A stretch of DNA of 64,000 nucleotides from Cobetia marina (GTDB taxonomy: Bacteria > Pseudomonadota > Gammaproteobacteria > Pseudomonadales > Halomonadaceae). The notes beneath the pieces were generated by a model, which saw only the letters and a list, made by a program, of their open reading frames with translations, did not search any database and was not told where the DNA came from. A program made the position numbers and the translations under genes. Shown here in pieces: positions 1 to 9,236 of this stretch (the stretch's first letter is position 1; each line of letters begins with the position of its first letter). The DNA lies in NCBI RefSeq assembly GCF_001720485.1, contig NZ_CP017114.1:3224001-3288000 (forward strand), written 5' to 3'.

Positions 1-1812
1 CTGGGAGACCTGCTGTTCCCGCTGGTCTCGCTGGCAGTGGCGGTGATCCTGTTCGAGGGCAGTCTGACGCTGGACTTCAAGGACCTGCGGGGACACGGGC
101 ACATCGTCAGACGACTGGTGACCACCGGGGTGGTGATCACCGGCGTGATCGGTACCGTGGCGGCGCATTATCTGCTCGACATGCGCTGGGAGATGGCCGC
201 CGTGCTCGGGGCCCTGCTGGTGGTGACAGGCCCGACCGTGGTGATGCCATTGCTGCAGACCCTGCGCGCGCGCGGCAACCTGACCCAGATCCTGCGCTGG
301 GAAGGCATCATGATCGACCCGGTGGGCGCGCTGCTGGCGGTACTTGTCTATGAGTACGTCGCACTGGGCATGACCGGCAATGCGGTGTCACATACCCTGG
401 TGCTGTTCGCCCAGACCGTGGGCCTCGGCCTTGGCATGGGCGCGCTGGGCGGCTGGTGCTGGGGGCTGGTGCTGCGCCACTTCTGGCTGCCCCAGAAGCT
501 GCACAACTTCGGCACCCTGATGGTGATGCTGGGACTCTTCGCCATCTCCAATACCCTGTTCCACGAATCCGGACTCCTGACCGTGACCGTCATGGGGGTA
601 TGGCTGGCCAACATGCGCGGCGTGCCTACCCAGCAGATCATCGAGTTCAAGGAGACGCTCACCGTCCTGCTGATTTCCGGGCTATTTCTGCTGCTGGCGG
701 GGCGCCTGACCGTCGAGCAGCTTTCGCTGCTGTCCTGGCCGGCATGGGTCTTCCTGGCCGTGTTGATGTGGGTCGCGCGCCCGCTGACTGTCTGGCTGTG
801 CACCCTGGGCAGCGAATTGACGCTGCGCGAGAAGGCGCTGCTGGCCTGGCTGTCTCCTCGCGGTATCGTCGCGGCCGCCGTGGCCTCGCTGTTCGCGCTC
901 AAGCTCGAATCCCAGGGCATCGAAGGCGCCGAGATGCTGGTCCCGATGACCTTCCTGGTCATCATCGGCACGGTGGTGATCCAGAGCTTGCTGTCGCGCC
1001 CCATCGTCAAGGTGCTGGGTGTCGGTGAGCCACCGCCCTCGGGCTTCCTGATTCTCGGGGCCAACTCGGTGTCGCGCCTGGTCGCCCGCGAGCTGGTGGA
1101 TGCCGGCTTCTCGGTACGCCTGACCGATACCAACTGGGACGCGGTACAGGAAGCCCGCATGGCAGGCCTGCCGGTCTATTACGGCAACCCGCTGTCCGAG
1201 CATGCCTCACAGCATCTCGAGTTGACGGGCATCGGCCATCTCATGCCCCTGTCGCCCTATCGCGAGCTCAACAGCCTCGCGGCGCTGCATTTCGAGCACA
1301 TTCTCGGCCACGGCCGGGTCTTCCGGCTCGCCGAGGACAATGGCAAGAATGCCAAGCGCCAGCAGGACCAGGCGCTCGGCCACCTGCCACTGTTGTTCGA
1401 TGGTCAGGTCACCTACGCCAAGCTGGCCAGCCTGCTGTCACAGGGGGCGGAGTTCCGGCGTGCCCGCATCAGCGAGAACTTCAGTCTCGAGGACTATCGC
1501 CGGATTCATGATGACCGCCTGCTGACCCTGTTCTGCATCAGCAGCCAGGGCCGGATTCGCATCGCCAATTCCGCCGTCGCACTGGAACCCAAGGCCGGTG
1601 AGACGCTGATCAGCCTGATCTATGCCGACTCGCCTGAGCTGACCCGACCGGCACAATCGAAGGCGGACAAGGCCGAATCGAGCAAGTCATCCCAGGCCGC
1701 AGAAGGGGCAGGCTCTGACGCGAGTTCCTCCACCCGCTCCACCGCGAATCCCGGCACCGCCACGGGCTCCGGCCCCCTGCCCGCCAGCCGTCTCCCCGGT
1801 GGCCGAGCCTGA
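1..1812 (+). CDS. CPA1-family Na+(K+)/H+ antiporter, 5'-truncated by window edge
   Basis: The reading frame is open from base 1, so the true start lies upstream of the window. The visible part is mostly hydrophobic, with about ten membrane segments typical of the Na+/H+ exchanger domain (NhaP-like), exchanging cytoplasmic cations for protons at the inner membrane. After the membrane part, at about nt 1045, there is a Rossmann-like segment beginning GFLILGANSVSRL that resembles a TrkA-N/RCK nucleotide-binding domain, suggesting ligand gating. The last 60 residues are a Ser/Ala/Thr-rich low-complexity tail. A pH or salt homeostasis role fits a halophile but is inferred. The exact ion cannot be read from sequence. 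Confidence 0.85.
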   Translation: MGDLLFPLVSLAVAVILFEGSLTLDFKDLRGHGHIVRRLVTTGVVITGVIGTVAAHYLLDMRWEMAAVLGALLVVTGPTVVMPLLQTLRARGNLTQILRWEGIMIDPVGALLAVLVYEYVALGMTGNAVSHTLVLFAQTVGLGLGMGALGGWCWGLVLRHFWLPQKLHNFGTLMVMLGLFAISNTLFHESGLLTVTVMGVWLANMRGVPTQQIIEFKETLTVLLISGLFLLLAGRLTVEQLSLLSWPAWVFLAVLMWVARPLTVWLCTLGSELTLREKALLAWLSPRGIVAAAVASLFALKLESQGIEGAEMLVPMTFLVIIGTVVIQSLLSRPIVKVLGVGEPPPSGFLILGANSVSRLVARELVDAGFSVRLTDTNWDAVQEARMAGLPVYYGNPLSEHASQHLELTGIGHLMPLSPYRELNSLAALHFEHILGHGRVFRLAEDNGKNAKRQQDQALGHLPLLFDGQVTYAKLASLLSQGAEFRRARISENFSLEDYRRIHDDRLLTLFCISSQGRIRIANSAVALEPKAGETLISLIYADSPELTRPAQSKADKAESSKSSQAAEGAGSDASSSTRSTANPGTATGSGPLPASRLPGGRA

Positions 1813-1887
1813 TGACGGCTTGAATGCATCCCGAAAACGGCATGCGCGCAGACAGCACGGCGCCCGGAGATGATGCCAACCCCCTGA

Positions 1888-1918
1888 CCACGAGGCCCGC
1901 TTCCTGCAGGCCTCGTGG
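1888..1918. terminator. GC-rich hairpin after the antiporter gene
   Basis: A perfect 10-bp stem (1888-1897 with 1909-1918) and an 11-nt loop lie 76 bases after the antiporter stop. No T-run follows on either strand, so intrinsic termination is uncertain. It may be an mRNA 3'-end stabiliser. Confidence 0.4.
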
Positions 1919-2094
1919 CGAATGGCGCACAGCCGCGAAGCGGGATTCACAAAAAATGCCTAAAACGTTAGTGGCAGACTCCGACAGCCGCCCAAAATGC
2001 TGGTAGAGTACGCGCCAGTTTTGGCAGCCCTGTCCGGCAGCCAGCGCTATTGCCTTGTCCTCAACGTAACACCTACGCATTCAGGAGCTGCTTG

Positions 2095-3336
2095 ATGCAG
2101 ATCGTCATGGGCCTGGTGGGCGTCTTAGCCCTCCTGGGGATCGCCTTCCTATTATCTGAAAACCGACGCGCCATCAGCTTGCGCACCGTACTGGGGGCCT
2201 TTGCCATCCAGGCATTGCTGGGGGCATTCGTACTCTACGTTCCCGCCGGCAAGAGCATGCTGCTCGGTCTCAGCGAAGGGGTTCAGGCCGTCATGTCCAG
2301 CGCCAACGTGGGCATGGACTTCCTGTTCGGTGGCCTGGTCAGCGACAAGATGTTCGAAGTCTTCGGTGGCGGTGGTTTCGTGTTCGCTCTGCGCGTACTG
2401 CCGATCATCGTGTTCTTCTCGTCATTGATCGCGGTGCTCTACCACCTGCGCGTGATGAACGTCGTGATCAGTGTGCTGGGTGGTGGGCTTTCGAAGATTC
2501 TCGGCACCAGTCGTCCCGAATCGCTGTCCGCCGCGGCCAACATCTTCGTCGGCCAGACCGAAGCACCGCTGGTCGTGCGTCCGTTCATCGCCGGCATGAC
2601 CCGCTCGGAACTGTTCGCGGTGATGACCGGTGGCCTGGCCTCCGTGGCCGGTTCCGTGCTGGTGGGCTATGCCTCGCTGGGCATTGACCTCAAGTACCTG
2701 CTGGCAGCGTCCTTCATGGCAGCCCCGGGTGGCCTGCTGATGGCCAAGATGCTGATCCCGGAGACCGAATCCAAGACCCAGAGTGTCGAGGAAGCCCTGG
2801 GCAAGGACATCGATCGCCCGACCAACGTCATCGATGCTGCCGCGTCCGGCGCAGCATCCGGCGTGCAGCTGGCCATCAATGTCGGCGGCATGCTGCTGGC
2901 CTTCATCGCCTTGATCGCGCTGGGCAACATCATCATCGGCTGGGTCAGTGGATTGTTCGGCTATCAGGACATCACGCTGCAGCTGCTGCTGGGCTACGCC
3001 TTCGCGCCGGTCGCCTGGGTCATCGGCGTGCCGTGGCATGAAGCCATCCAGGCCGGCAGCTTCATCGGTCAGAAGCTGGTGCTCAACGAGTTCGTCGCCT
3101 TCGCCGACCTCGCCAGCCATCAGATCAAGCTGTCAGAGCATTCCGAAGCGATCATCATCTTCGCGCTGTGTGGCTTCGCCAACCTGTCCTCCGTGGCCAT
3201 CCTGATGGGCGGCCTGGGACTGATGGCACCGAACCGCCGCAGTGACATCGCGCAGATGGGCATGAAGGCGATTCTCGCCGGTACGCTCTCCAACCTGATG
3301 TCAGCCAGTCTTGCCGGACTGTTCCTGTCGCTGTGA
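2095..3336 (+). CDS. nupC: NupC-type concentrative nucleoside transporter
   Basis: This is a 413-residue inner-membrane nucleoside/cation symporter of the CNT family. The ATG at 2095 is chosen because AGGAG sits 7 bases upstream and the protein then begins directly with a hydrophobic helix. Family features visible are the N-terminal TM helices, an NVGMDFLFGG segment, and the GQTEAPLVV...GGLASVAGSVL core that shapes the nucleoside site, followed by C-terminal helices ending FLSL. Length matches the family (about 400). It is followed by a strong hairpin and appears monocistronic. The nucleoside preference (pyrimidine versus broad) cannot be decided here. Confidence 0.93.
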   Translation: MQIVMGLVGVLALLGIAFLLSENRRAISLRTVLGAFAIQALLGAFVLYVPAGKSMLLGLSEGVQAVMSSANVGMDFLFGGLVSDKMFEVFGGGGFVFALRVLPIIVFFSSLIAVLYHLRVMNVVISVLGGGLSKILGTSRPESLSAAANIFVGQTEAPLVVRPFIAGMTRSELFAVMTGGLASVAGSVLVGYASLGIDLKYLLAASFMAAPGGLLMAKMLIPETESKTQSVEEALGKDIDRPTNVIDAAASGAASGVQLAINVGGMLLAFIALIALGNIIIGWVSGLFGYQDITLQLLLGYAFAPVAWVIGVPWHEAIQAGSFIGQKLVLNEFVAFADLASHQIKLSEHSEAIIIFALCGFANLSSVAILMGGLGLMAPNRRSDIAQMGMKAILAGTLSNLMSASLAGLFLSL

Positions 3337-3388
3337 CGCTCATCGCAAGCCTCGCATGCGAGTGAGACACGCCGTCAGGTGACCTCTC

Positions 3389-3417
3389 GACAACGCCCGC
3401 CCAGTGCGGGCGTTGTC
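3389..3417 (+). terminator. Hairpin downstream of nupC
   Basis: A perfect 12-bp stem (3389-3400 with 3406-3417) with a 5-nt loop lies 52 bases after the nupC stop. Only a weak T tract follows. It probably ends the nupC transcript before the cobalamin riboswitch leader. Confidence 0.55.
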
Positions 3418-3516
3418 GTATCCAGCCCGCGTCACGAGCCAGCGAACGCCAGACCGGCAGACGACAGGGCCTGCCGATTGACTCCCTGTCGCCCTCCCCA
3501 GACAATAGCTCGGGTA

Positions 3517-3726
3517 GAAGCCTGGGTGCTCGGGAATCGGGTGAAAGCCCCGTACTGCCCCCGCAACGGTGATCGCAACGCTCATGCCGGTCGAGATGAC
3601 CAGCCACTGCCTCCGGGACGTCCTCGTGACGCCCCTCAAGGGAAGGAGGTGGGAAGGCGCATGAGGGGGTGAGACGTTCCAACAGGACGTCCGCCAGGCG
3701 TCAGTCCGGAGACCGGCCCTCGCTTC
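3517..3726 (+). promoter_or_regulatory. Cobalamin riboswitch upstream of btuB
   Basis: The region has the conserved blocks of a cobalamin riboswitch in the right order: GGGAATCGGGTGAAA at 3532-3546, the GCCCCCGCAACGGT core at 3557-3570, and a B12 box, AGTCCGGAGACCGGCC, at about 3703-3718. GAAGC (3517-3521) can close a P1 stem with GCTTC (3722-3726). The remaining 140 bases before the btuB ATG would be the expression platform. Known role: adenosyl- or hydroxocobalamin binding represses the downstream uptake gene. The whole 3337-3867 gap is explained by the nupC hairpin plus this leader. Confidence 0.93.
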
Positions 3727-3867
3727 CACACTGGTTGATGCGGAGGGCCTCACCAGTGGCAAATTCGTCGGGATGTCCTTTTTCAAAGGGGCACGCCGCG
3801 ACGATGTGCATCCACGCACCCTGTCACGCCTGTCCTCCTCATTGCGTCTGACGCTTGAGGATCATTC

Positions 3868-5754
3868 ATGAATACTTACAAGACCCGTGGTCGCGCGCAC
3901 GCGCAGGCCAAGTACACCCTCGTGGGCAGTCTACTACTGCTGACACCACCTGCCCTGGCGGCACAGGAGACCACCGCCCCTTCATCGGATAGCCTGGAGA
4001 CCGTTCAGGTCACCGCCAATCGCATCCCCCAGCTGCAGAATGATGTGCTGGCCAGCACCGACGTCATCACGCGTGACGAGATCGAACGCCTGCAGGCCAG
4101 CTCGCTGGTGGACCTTCTGCAGTCGCGCAATGGCATCGAAGTCGCGCGCAGCGGTCCGATGGGGAGCCAGACCAGCCTGTTCATGCGTGGCACCGAGTCC
4201 GACCACACCTTGATCCTGGTCAACGGCCAGCGCATCGCCAACAGCGCCGATGGCCTGGCGCACTTCGAATTTCTGCCGCTGTCTGCCATCGAACGTGTCG
4301 AGATCGTGCGGGGGCCGCGCGCCAGCGTCTACGGCGCCGATGCCATCGGCGGCGTGATCAACCTGATCACGCGTGGCGGCAGCGAAGTCGGCCAGCACGC
4401 GGAAGTCACGCTGCGCGCCGGCAGCGACGGCACCTTCCGCCAGAACGCACAGTTCAGCTCGGTGGAAGATGACACTCGTCTCTCCGCCAATCTCCATCAT
4501 GATGAAAGCGATGGTTTCTCCGCCCGCGATACCGGCAGTGAAGATGATGGCTACGAGGCCACGGGCGCCGAACTGCGCCTTGGGCACGACTTCGGCCAGC
4601 GAGCCACGCTGTCTCTCGGCGTCGCCAAGACCGACACGGACTACGATTACGACGATTGCTACGACAGCAGCTTCAGTGCCTCTGAAGACTGCAGCGGAGA
4701 AGGTAGCCAGCTGGTACTGGATGCCAGCCTGCTGACCCACCTGAACCCGAACTGGGACATGACGGTCAGCGTGGCGCGTACGCGCGACGAGTACGAGAAC
4801 ACTGAAGCCGGCAGCGATGCCGGGCGTGTCGCCAGTGCCCGCAACGAGATCGGCCTGCGCCACGACTTCTACACCGACCTCGGCACGCTCAGCCTGGGGG
4901 TGGATCACCGCGAGGAAAGTCTGGACGCCGATGGCCCCTACTTCACCGCCGACGGCTATGAAGTGGACAGCCGCTATGCCACGGGGGTCTATGGCAGCTG
5001 GCAGCTCCAGCAACAACGCCATCACGTCACCACCAGCCTGCGGTATGACGATGACAATCGTTATGGTCATCAGATGACCGGTGGCTCCAGCTATGCCTAT
5101 GACCTGACTCAGGCACAGCAGCTCGGCGCCAGCTACTCGAGCGCCTTCAAGGCCCCCAACCTGATCGATCTCTACAGCCCTTACGGCTCAGGCAACCCGG
5201 ATCTGGATGCCGAGACCTCCACCACGGCCGAACTCTTCTGGCGTCTGCAGGAGCAGCGGTGGCATGTGGGCGTCAATGCCTTCCAGACGGATATCGACAA
5301 TCTGATCAGCTACGAAGGCGCCGACTTCACGCCGATCAATATCGACCGCTCACGCATCCGTGGCATCGAGCTGAGCAGTGGCTGGAAAGGTGACGCGCTC
5401 AGCGTGAATCTCGCCATGACCTGGCAGGACCCGGAAGACCGCGAGACAGGAGAGCAGCTGAAACGTCGGGCCAAGCGCTTTGCGCGCCTGGATGCCGATT
5501 ACGCCCTCGCCGACTGGAGCTTCGGAGCAACGCTGCGTGGCAGTGCCAGCCGCAGCGATACCGATGCCGATACCTACACGGACACTCGCACCGCCGGCTA
5601 TGGCGTCTTCGACCTGCGCACCAGCTGGCAGGTGATGCAGAACGTCAAGCTGAGCGCCAAGCTGGAGAACGTCTTCGATCGTGATTATCAGCTGGTCAAC
5701 GGCTACGACACCCAGGGGCGTTACGTCGAAGGCGGCGTGACCTTCTATTTCTGA
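3868..5754 (+). CDS. btuB: TonB-dependent vitamin B12 outer-membrane receptor
   Basis: A 628-residue protein with a signal peptide (hydrophobic stretch about 20-32, ALA-A cleavage region). A TonB-box-like segment (LETVQVTA) is near residue 43, followed by an N-terminal plug (FMRGTESDHTLILVNGQRI, VEIVRGPRASVYGADAIGGVI) and a 22-strand-type barrel. It ends in Phe, as expected for barrel insertion. An Asp/Tyr-rich loop near 250-265 may bind Ca2+. The cobalamin riboswitch directly upstream and the adenosyltransferase downstream identify the substrate as a corrinoid. It transports cobalamin across the outer membrane using TonB energy. Confidence 0.93.
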   Translation: MNTYKTRGRAHAQAKYTLVGSLLLLTPPALAAQETTAPSSDSLETVQVTANRIPQLQNDVLASTDVITRDEIERLQASSLVDLLQSRNGIEVARSGPMGSQTSLFMRGTESDHTLILVNGQRIANSADGLAHFEFLPLSAIERVEIVRGPRASVYGADAIGGVINLITRGGSEVGQHAEVTLRAGSDGTFRQNAQFSSVEDDTRLSANLHHDESDGFSARDTGSEDDGYEATGAELRLGHDFGQRATLSLGVAKTDTDYDYDDCYDSSFSASEDCSGEGSQLVLDASLLTHLNPNWDMTVSVARTRDEYENTEAGSDAGRVASARNEIGLRHDFYTDLGTLSLGVDHREESLDADGPYFTADGYEVDSRYATGVYGSWQLQQQRHHVTTSLRYDDDNRYGHQMTGGSSYAYDLTQAQQLGASYSSAFKAPNLIDLYSPYGSGNPDLDAETSTTAELFWRLQEQRWHVGVNAFQTDIDNLISYEGADFTPINIDRSRIRGIELSSGWKGDALSVNLAMTWQDPEDRETGEQLKRRAKRFARLDADYALADWSFGATLRGSASRSDTDADTYTDTRTAGYGVFDLRTSWQVMQNVKLSAKLENVFDRDYQLVNGYDTQGRYVEGGVTFYF

Positions 5755-5784
5755 GCACCTCTTACTGACGACGGGCCACACTCC

Positions 5785-5815
5785 TCACTGCGCCGCCCCG
5801 AGAGCGGCGCAGTGA
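5785..5815. terminator. Hairpin between btuB and the adenosyltransferase gene
   Basis: A 12-bp perfect stem (5785-5796 with 5804-5815) with a 7-nt loop in the 83-base gap. No T-run follows. It may attenuate read-through or protect the btuB 3' end. Confidence 0.45.
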
Positions 5816-5837
5816 CAATGACTGACGGAGCACACGC

Positions 5838-6437
5838 ATGACGGACCGCAATACCCGCCACAAGACGGCAATGGAAAAGCTCAAGTCACATGTCGACGAC
5901 AAGGTGGCACAGGCCAATGAAGAGCGCGGCCAGCTGCTGGTCTTCACCGGCAACGGCAAGGGCAAGACGACCGCTGCATGGGGCACCATCACCCGGGCAC
6001 TCGGCTATGGCTACAAGGTCGGTGTCATCCAGTTCATCAAGGGACTGTGGGAGTGCGGGGAGCGTGAGCGCCTTGCCGAGGATGCCAATCTGGAAGTCCA
6101 CGCCATGACCACCGGCTTCACCTGGGACACCCAGAATCGTGACGCCGATACCGCGGCCTGTCAGGCGGTGTGGCAGGAAGCGAAGCGCCTGATGCGCGAT
6201 GAAAGCGTCTATCTGGTCGTGCTTGATGAACTGACCTACATGGTCAAGTTTGGCTACCTGCCATTGGAAGAGGTGATGACGGCGCTGGAAGGTCGCCCCG
6301 AGGAGCAGACCGTCATCATCACCGGACGCAATGCCAACCGCGAGATCGTTGCCTGTGCCGATACCGTCACCGAGATGACCGAGATACGTCATGGCTTCAA
6401 TCATGGTCTCAAGGCGCGCCGCGGCATCGACTTCTGA
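5838..6437 (+). CDS. cobO: Cob(I)alamin adenosyltransferase (CobO/BtuR type)
   Basis: A 199-residue cytoplasmic enzyme that transfers the 5'-deoxyadenosyl group of ATP to cob(I)alamin to make coenzyme B12. A P-loop GNGKGKTT lies at residues 38-45. Other CobO family signatures are VGVIQFIKG, LVVLDELTYMVKFGYL and VIITGRNA, and the C-terminus HGFNHGLKARRGIDF is typical. Length matches the family. Position just after btuB suggests it converts imported corrinoid, and it may share the riboswitch-controlled transcript. It converges with the btuF-like gene, with only 15 bases between stops. Confidence 0.95.
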   Translation: MTDRNTRHKTAMEKLKSHVDDKVAQANEERGQLLVFTGNGKGKTTAAWGTITRALGYGYKVGVIQFIKGLWECGERERLAEDANLEVHAMTTGFTWDTQNRDADTAACQAVWQEAKRLMRDESVYLVVLDELTYMVKFGYLPLEEVMTALEGRPEEQTVIITGRNANREIVACADTVTEMTEIRHGFNHGLKARRGIDF

Positions 6438-6452
6438 GCAGCTCGACCCACG

Positions 6453-7409
6453 TCACCGCGCTGCGCGCTGCACCGAGATGGCATGGCAGATCTGCGCCAT
6501 CGCCTCGACGCTGCGCGGCCCCGGACGGCTGACCGGGTCCGGATCCAGTCCGACAAGCGCCACCGAGGCCAGCGGGCCACCCCTGGCTCGCCAGGCTGCC
6601 TTCCAACGCTCACGGGGGGCGCCTGCGGCCACCGGATGCAGAATCAGCCGAGGCCCTGCCAGCCACAGCGCTTCACGGCGTATCTGAGGCACCACGGTGG
6701 GGGCGTCAGACAACAACGGCTCTCCCCCGCAGCGGCGAATCAATTCATTGACCAGATGCCCTCCTGCCAGAGTCGTCATCGGGCTCTCGCCCAGCTGGAA
6801 GAAGACCGGCAAGGGCGCGTCGCCCTCCATGCCATCGCGTGCCTCCAGGTGACTGATGCGCTTCTCGAGACGCGCCACGTAGGCCTCTGCCTCGGGCCGG
6901 GTGCCCATCAACACCCCCAGGCGCTCGATATTGGAGAGTACCTGCGCCAATGTCCTGGGCTCGCTGAGGAAGGTCGTCAGCCCCAGCGCCGCCAGGCGCG
7001 CCTGCATTTCCGCGGACAGCCCGCTGCCCCACGCCACGATCAGCGCGGGTCTGGCCGCCAGCACCGCCTCCAGATTCGGCCCTTGATAGCTCGCGACACG
7101 CGGCAGCGTCTTGACCTGTGGCGGGTAATCACTGCCCTGGCTGACGGCGACCAGATGTGCAAGCCCTCCCGCCGCCGCGACCAGCTCCGCGGCATGGGGC
7201 GCCAGGGTGACCACACGATGAGCGGGCCGGGAAAGCGTCACCGTCTCGCCACCATCATCCACGACGGAAAGACTCGCCGCCCAGGCGAGCGACGGCATTG
7301 CGGTGAGCAGCAACGCTGACAGTCCCCCGAGGAGCGCGCGTCGCCCCTGAGATAGCGTGACGGTATTGATGGTATCGCTCCTGTATGACCGCGACGTCCC
7401 TGACGCCAT
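6453..7409 (-). CDS. btuF: Periplasmic cobalamin-binding protein, BtuF-like
   Basis: A 318-residue exported protein. A twin-arginine-flavoured start (GRRALLGG) leads into a hydrophobic signal segment ending AWA-A near residue 45. The mature part has the class III substrate-binding pattern with a helical backbone: HRVVTLAPHAAELVAAAGG, ASYQGPNLEAVLAARPALIVAWGSG, LGVLMG. The B12 genes next door favour cobalamin over haem or siderophore, though these families are hard to separate by eye. No btuC or btuD permease/ATPase lies in the window. It is convergent with the adenosyltransferase gene. Confidence 0.82.
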   Translation of the reverse strand: MASGTSRSYRSDTINTVTLSQGRRALLGGLSALLLTAMPSLAWAASLSVVDDGGETVTLSRPAHRVVTLAPHAAELVAAAGGLAHLVAVSQGSDYPPQVKTLPRVASYQGPNLEAVLAARPALIVAWGSGLSAEMQARLAALGLTTFLSEPRTLAQVLSNIERLGVLMGTRPEAEAYVARLEKRISHLEARDGMEGDAPLPVFFQLGESPMTTLAGGHLVNELIRRCGGEPLLSDAPTVVPQIRREALWLAGPRLILHPVAAGAPRERWKAAWRARGGPLASVALVGLDPDPVSRPGPRSVEAMAQICHAISVQRAAR

Positions 7410-7508
7410 GAGATGCCTGATCGAGGCACACGATCGCTTCAGCGCGTCTCGTGCGAAGTGCTATCGTGATCCACGCGATGTCGGACGTTCACGCCATCAT
7501 TCTGTGTC

Positions 7509-7556
7509 AATATCGACATATGAAAATATCACCATATGACAATATCGCCATGTGCC
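7509..7556. repeat. Three direct repeats with 16-bp period
   Basis: Three AT-rich units start at 7509, 7525 and 7541, each beginning AATATC and containing CATATG or CATGTG (consensus AATATCRCCATATGAC). They lie in the divergent region between the btuF-like gene and the SIMPL gene, ending 14 bases before the latter's ATG. The helical-turn-and-a-half spacing and position suggest a binding array for a regulator, but no known site was recognised. Confidence 0.7.
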
Positions 7557-7570
7557 AAAAAGGAGTTTCC

Positions 7571-8398
7571 ATGCCCCGCATCCTGCCATCCGTAACTGCC
7601 GACGCGAGTTCAGGCGTCCAGCATTCCTTCTTGCGGCTAGGGCTGGTGCTGGCACTGAGTGCCGTCAGCGCCGTGAGTACGGCACAGGCTGACCAGACAC
7701 CTGCACCGGCGCTTGTCCATGTCAGTGCCAGTGCCAGCATCGAAGCCGCGCCGGACAAGGCCAGCATCGAGGCGCGTCTCTGGGAGAAGACACCGGCCAG
7801 CAAGGTGGACGACAAGGCACCGGACAGTCAGAAGCAGGGAGAAGCCGCGCGCCAGGCCCGCCAGACACTGGAAGGCCGCATGAGCACGCTGATCCAGGCA
7901 CTGGAAAGCGCCGGTATCGAGAGTCGCCTGATCAAGGCGGGCAGCCTGACCCTGCGACCGGAGCGCTATTACGAGCGCACGGCCAATGATCAGAACCCGC
8001 AGCAATGGCAGCGTACCCATCTCGAGCGCCCGATCAGCATTTCGCTGAAGGATCTGGACCAGGTGCCGGAGGTGATCGACCTGCTGTTGGGAGCGGGGGT
8101 GAATCAGTTGGCGGGCGTGCAATATCAGCTCAGTGATCGTGCAGCACTCGAGGACAAGGTACTGCAGCAAGCCCTGACCAAGGCACGCCACAAGGCCGAA
8201 CTGATGGCCGAGACGCTGGGAGCGACACTGGGTGATGTGCAGTCGATCAATGAATCTTCCCAGAGCCCTCGCCCGCCGATGATGGCCATGCGCGCCGACA
8301 TGGCAGAAGCCAAGAGTGGTGGCAACGAGTATCGTCCCGGCGAGCTGTCACTCGAAAGTGATGTGCAGGTCAGCTGGGGACTGACATCAGCCGACTGA
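7571..8398 (+). CDS. SIMPL (DUF541) domain protein, exported
   Basis: A 275-residue protein. The ATG at 7571 is preceded by AGGAG at 7561-7565, and an upstream in-frame start lacks this. After a long N-region there is a hydrophobic signal segment (about residues 21-38) ending TAQA-D. The mature part starts with VHVSASASIEAAPDKASIEA, the typical SIMPL opening, and has the EDKVLQQALTKARHKAELMAETLG segment of the family. Members are periplasmic or outer-membrane-associated with poorly defined function. The three 16-bp repeats sit directly upstream. It converges with pyrF. Confidence 0.85.
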   Translation: MPRILPSVTADASSGVQHSFLRLGLVLALSAVSAVSTAQADQTPAPALVHVSASASIEAAPDKASIEARLWEKTPASKVDDKAPDSQKQGEAARQARQTLEGRMSTLIQALESAGIESRLIKAGSLTLRPERYYERTANDQNPQQWQRTHLERPISISLKDLDQVPEVIDLLLGAGVNQLAGVQYQLSDRAALEDKVLQQALTKARHKAELMAETLGATLGDVQSINESSQSPRPPMMAMRADMAEAKSGGNEYRPGELSLESDVQVSWGLTSAD

Positions 8399-8426
8399 GC
8401 GTCGACACCCCGAACGCCACTCTCCA

Positions 8427-8459
8427 GACGCCAGCCGCTTGTCCAGAGCCGCTGGCGTC
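8427..8459. terminator. Hairpin between convergent SIMPL gene and pyrF
   Basis: A 9-bp perfect stem (8427-8435 with 8451-8459) with a 15-nt loop in the 130-base convergent gap. There is no T-run. It may serve as a bidirectional transcript end. Confidence 0.4.
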
Positions 8460-8528
8460 CACGCGTGACGGAAGCTCGGCCTATCTCGAGAGTGACGCCC
8501 CGCGATTCACATCCCCTCGGGCGCTGAC

Positions 8529-9236
8529 TTACGCCCGGCCACCAAGCTCCGTCTCGATGGCGGCAAGCGCTGCCATGGGATTCTCGGCCTGAGTGACCGG
8601 ACGCCCGATCACCAGGTGGGTGCTGCCAGCCGCCATTGCCTCGCCCGGCGTCATGGTGCGTCGCTGATCACCGGCCTGGGCAAAGCTCGGGCGGATACCG
8701 GGCGTCACCTTGAGGAAGTCCGGCCCACACAGCGCCTTGAGACTGGGTGTCTCACGCGCCGAGCACACCACACCGTGCATGCCGCTTTGCTGGGCAAGGC
8801 TCGCCAGACGCTCGACCTGGGCCAGTGGCGTGACATCCAGACCGATACCCGCAAGATCACTCTGCTCCATGCTGGTCAGCACGGTCACGGCAATCAGGCG
8901 CGTCTCGAGCTGGCGCGTGGCCAGTGCACTGGCGGCGGCTTCCATCATGCGCGCGCCACCACCGGCGTGCACGTTGGTCATCCAGACACCGTGCTCGGCA
9001 GCCGCCAGCACGGCCTGCGCGGTGGTATTGGGAATATCGTGGAACTTGAGATCCAGAAAGACCTCGAAGCCGCGCTGATGCAGCGCCTTGAGGATGTCCG
9101 GCCCTACTCGCGTGAACAGCTCCTTGCCCACCTTGACGCGGCAGCGCGTCGGATCCAGCTGGTCCGCCATGGCCAGTGCGGCGGCCATATCCGGGTAATC
9201 GAGGGCGATGATCAGGGGGGAAGTCGTGGCAGGCAT
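8529..9236 (-). CDS. pyrF: Orotidine 5'-phosphate decarboxylase
   Basis: A 235-residue cytoplasmic enzyme converting OMP to UMP, the last step of de novo pyrimidine synthesis. The start at 9236 is chosen because the protein then opens directly with the first barrel strand ([10 protein letters not shown]) and GGAG lies 6 bases upstream. The frame is open further upstream but that part lacks family character. The catalytic block [10 protein letters not shown] is at residues 62-71. Other TIM-barrel motifs are [19 protein letters not shown] and VTPGIRP, and the phosphate-binding [14 protein letters not shown] is near the end. Length is normal for bacterial PyrF class I. Confidence 0.96.
   Translation of the reverse strand: MPATTSPLIIALDYPDMAAALAMADQLDPTRCRVKVGKELFTRVGPDILKALHQRGFEVFLDLKFHDIPNTTAQAVLAAAEHGVWMTNVHAGGGARMMEAAASALATRQLETRLIAVTVLTSMEQSDLAGIGLDVTPLAQVERLASLAQQSGMHGVVCSARETPSLKALCGPDFLKVTPGIRPSFAQAGDQRRTMTPGEAMAAGSTHLVIGRPVTQAENPMAALAAIETELGGRA

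Noticed and set aside
348..1160. Long minus-strand open frame opposite the antiporter
   Set aside because: Antisense shadow of a high-GC gene; no RBS and Ser/Arg/Thr-rich composition.
3982..5070. 362-codon minus-strand open frame inside btuB
   Set aside because: Shadow of btuB, Val/Ala/Gly/Gln-rich low-complexity translation with no family features.
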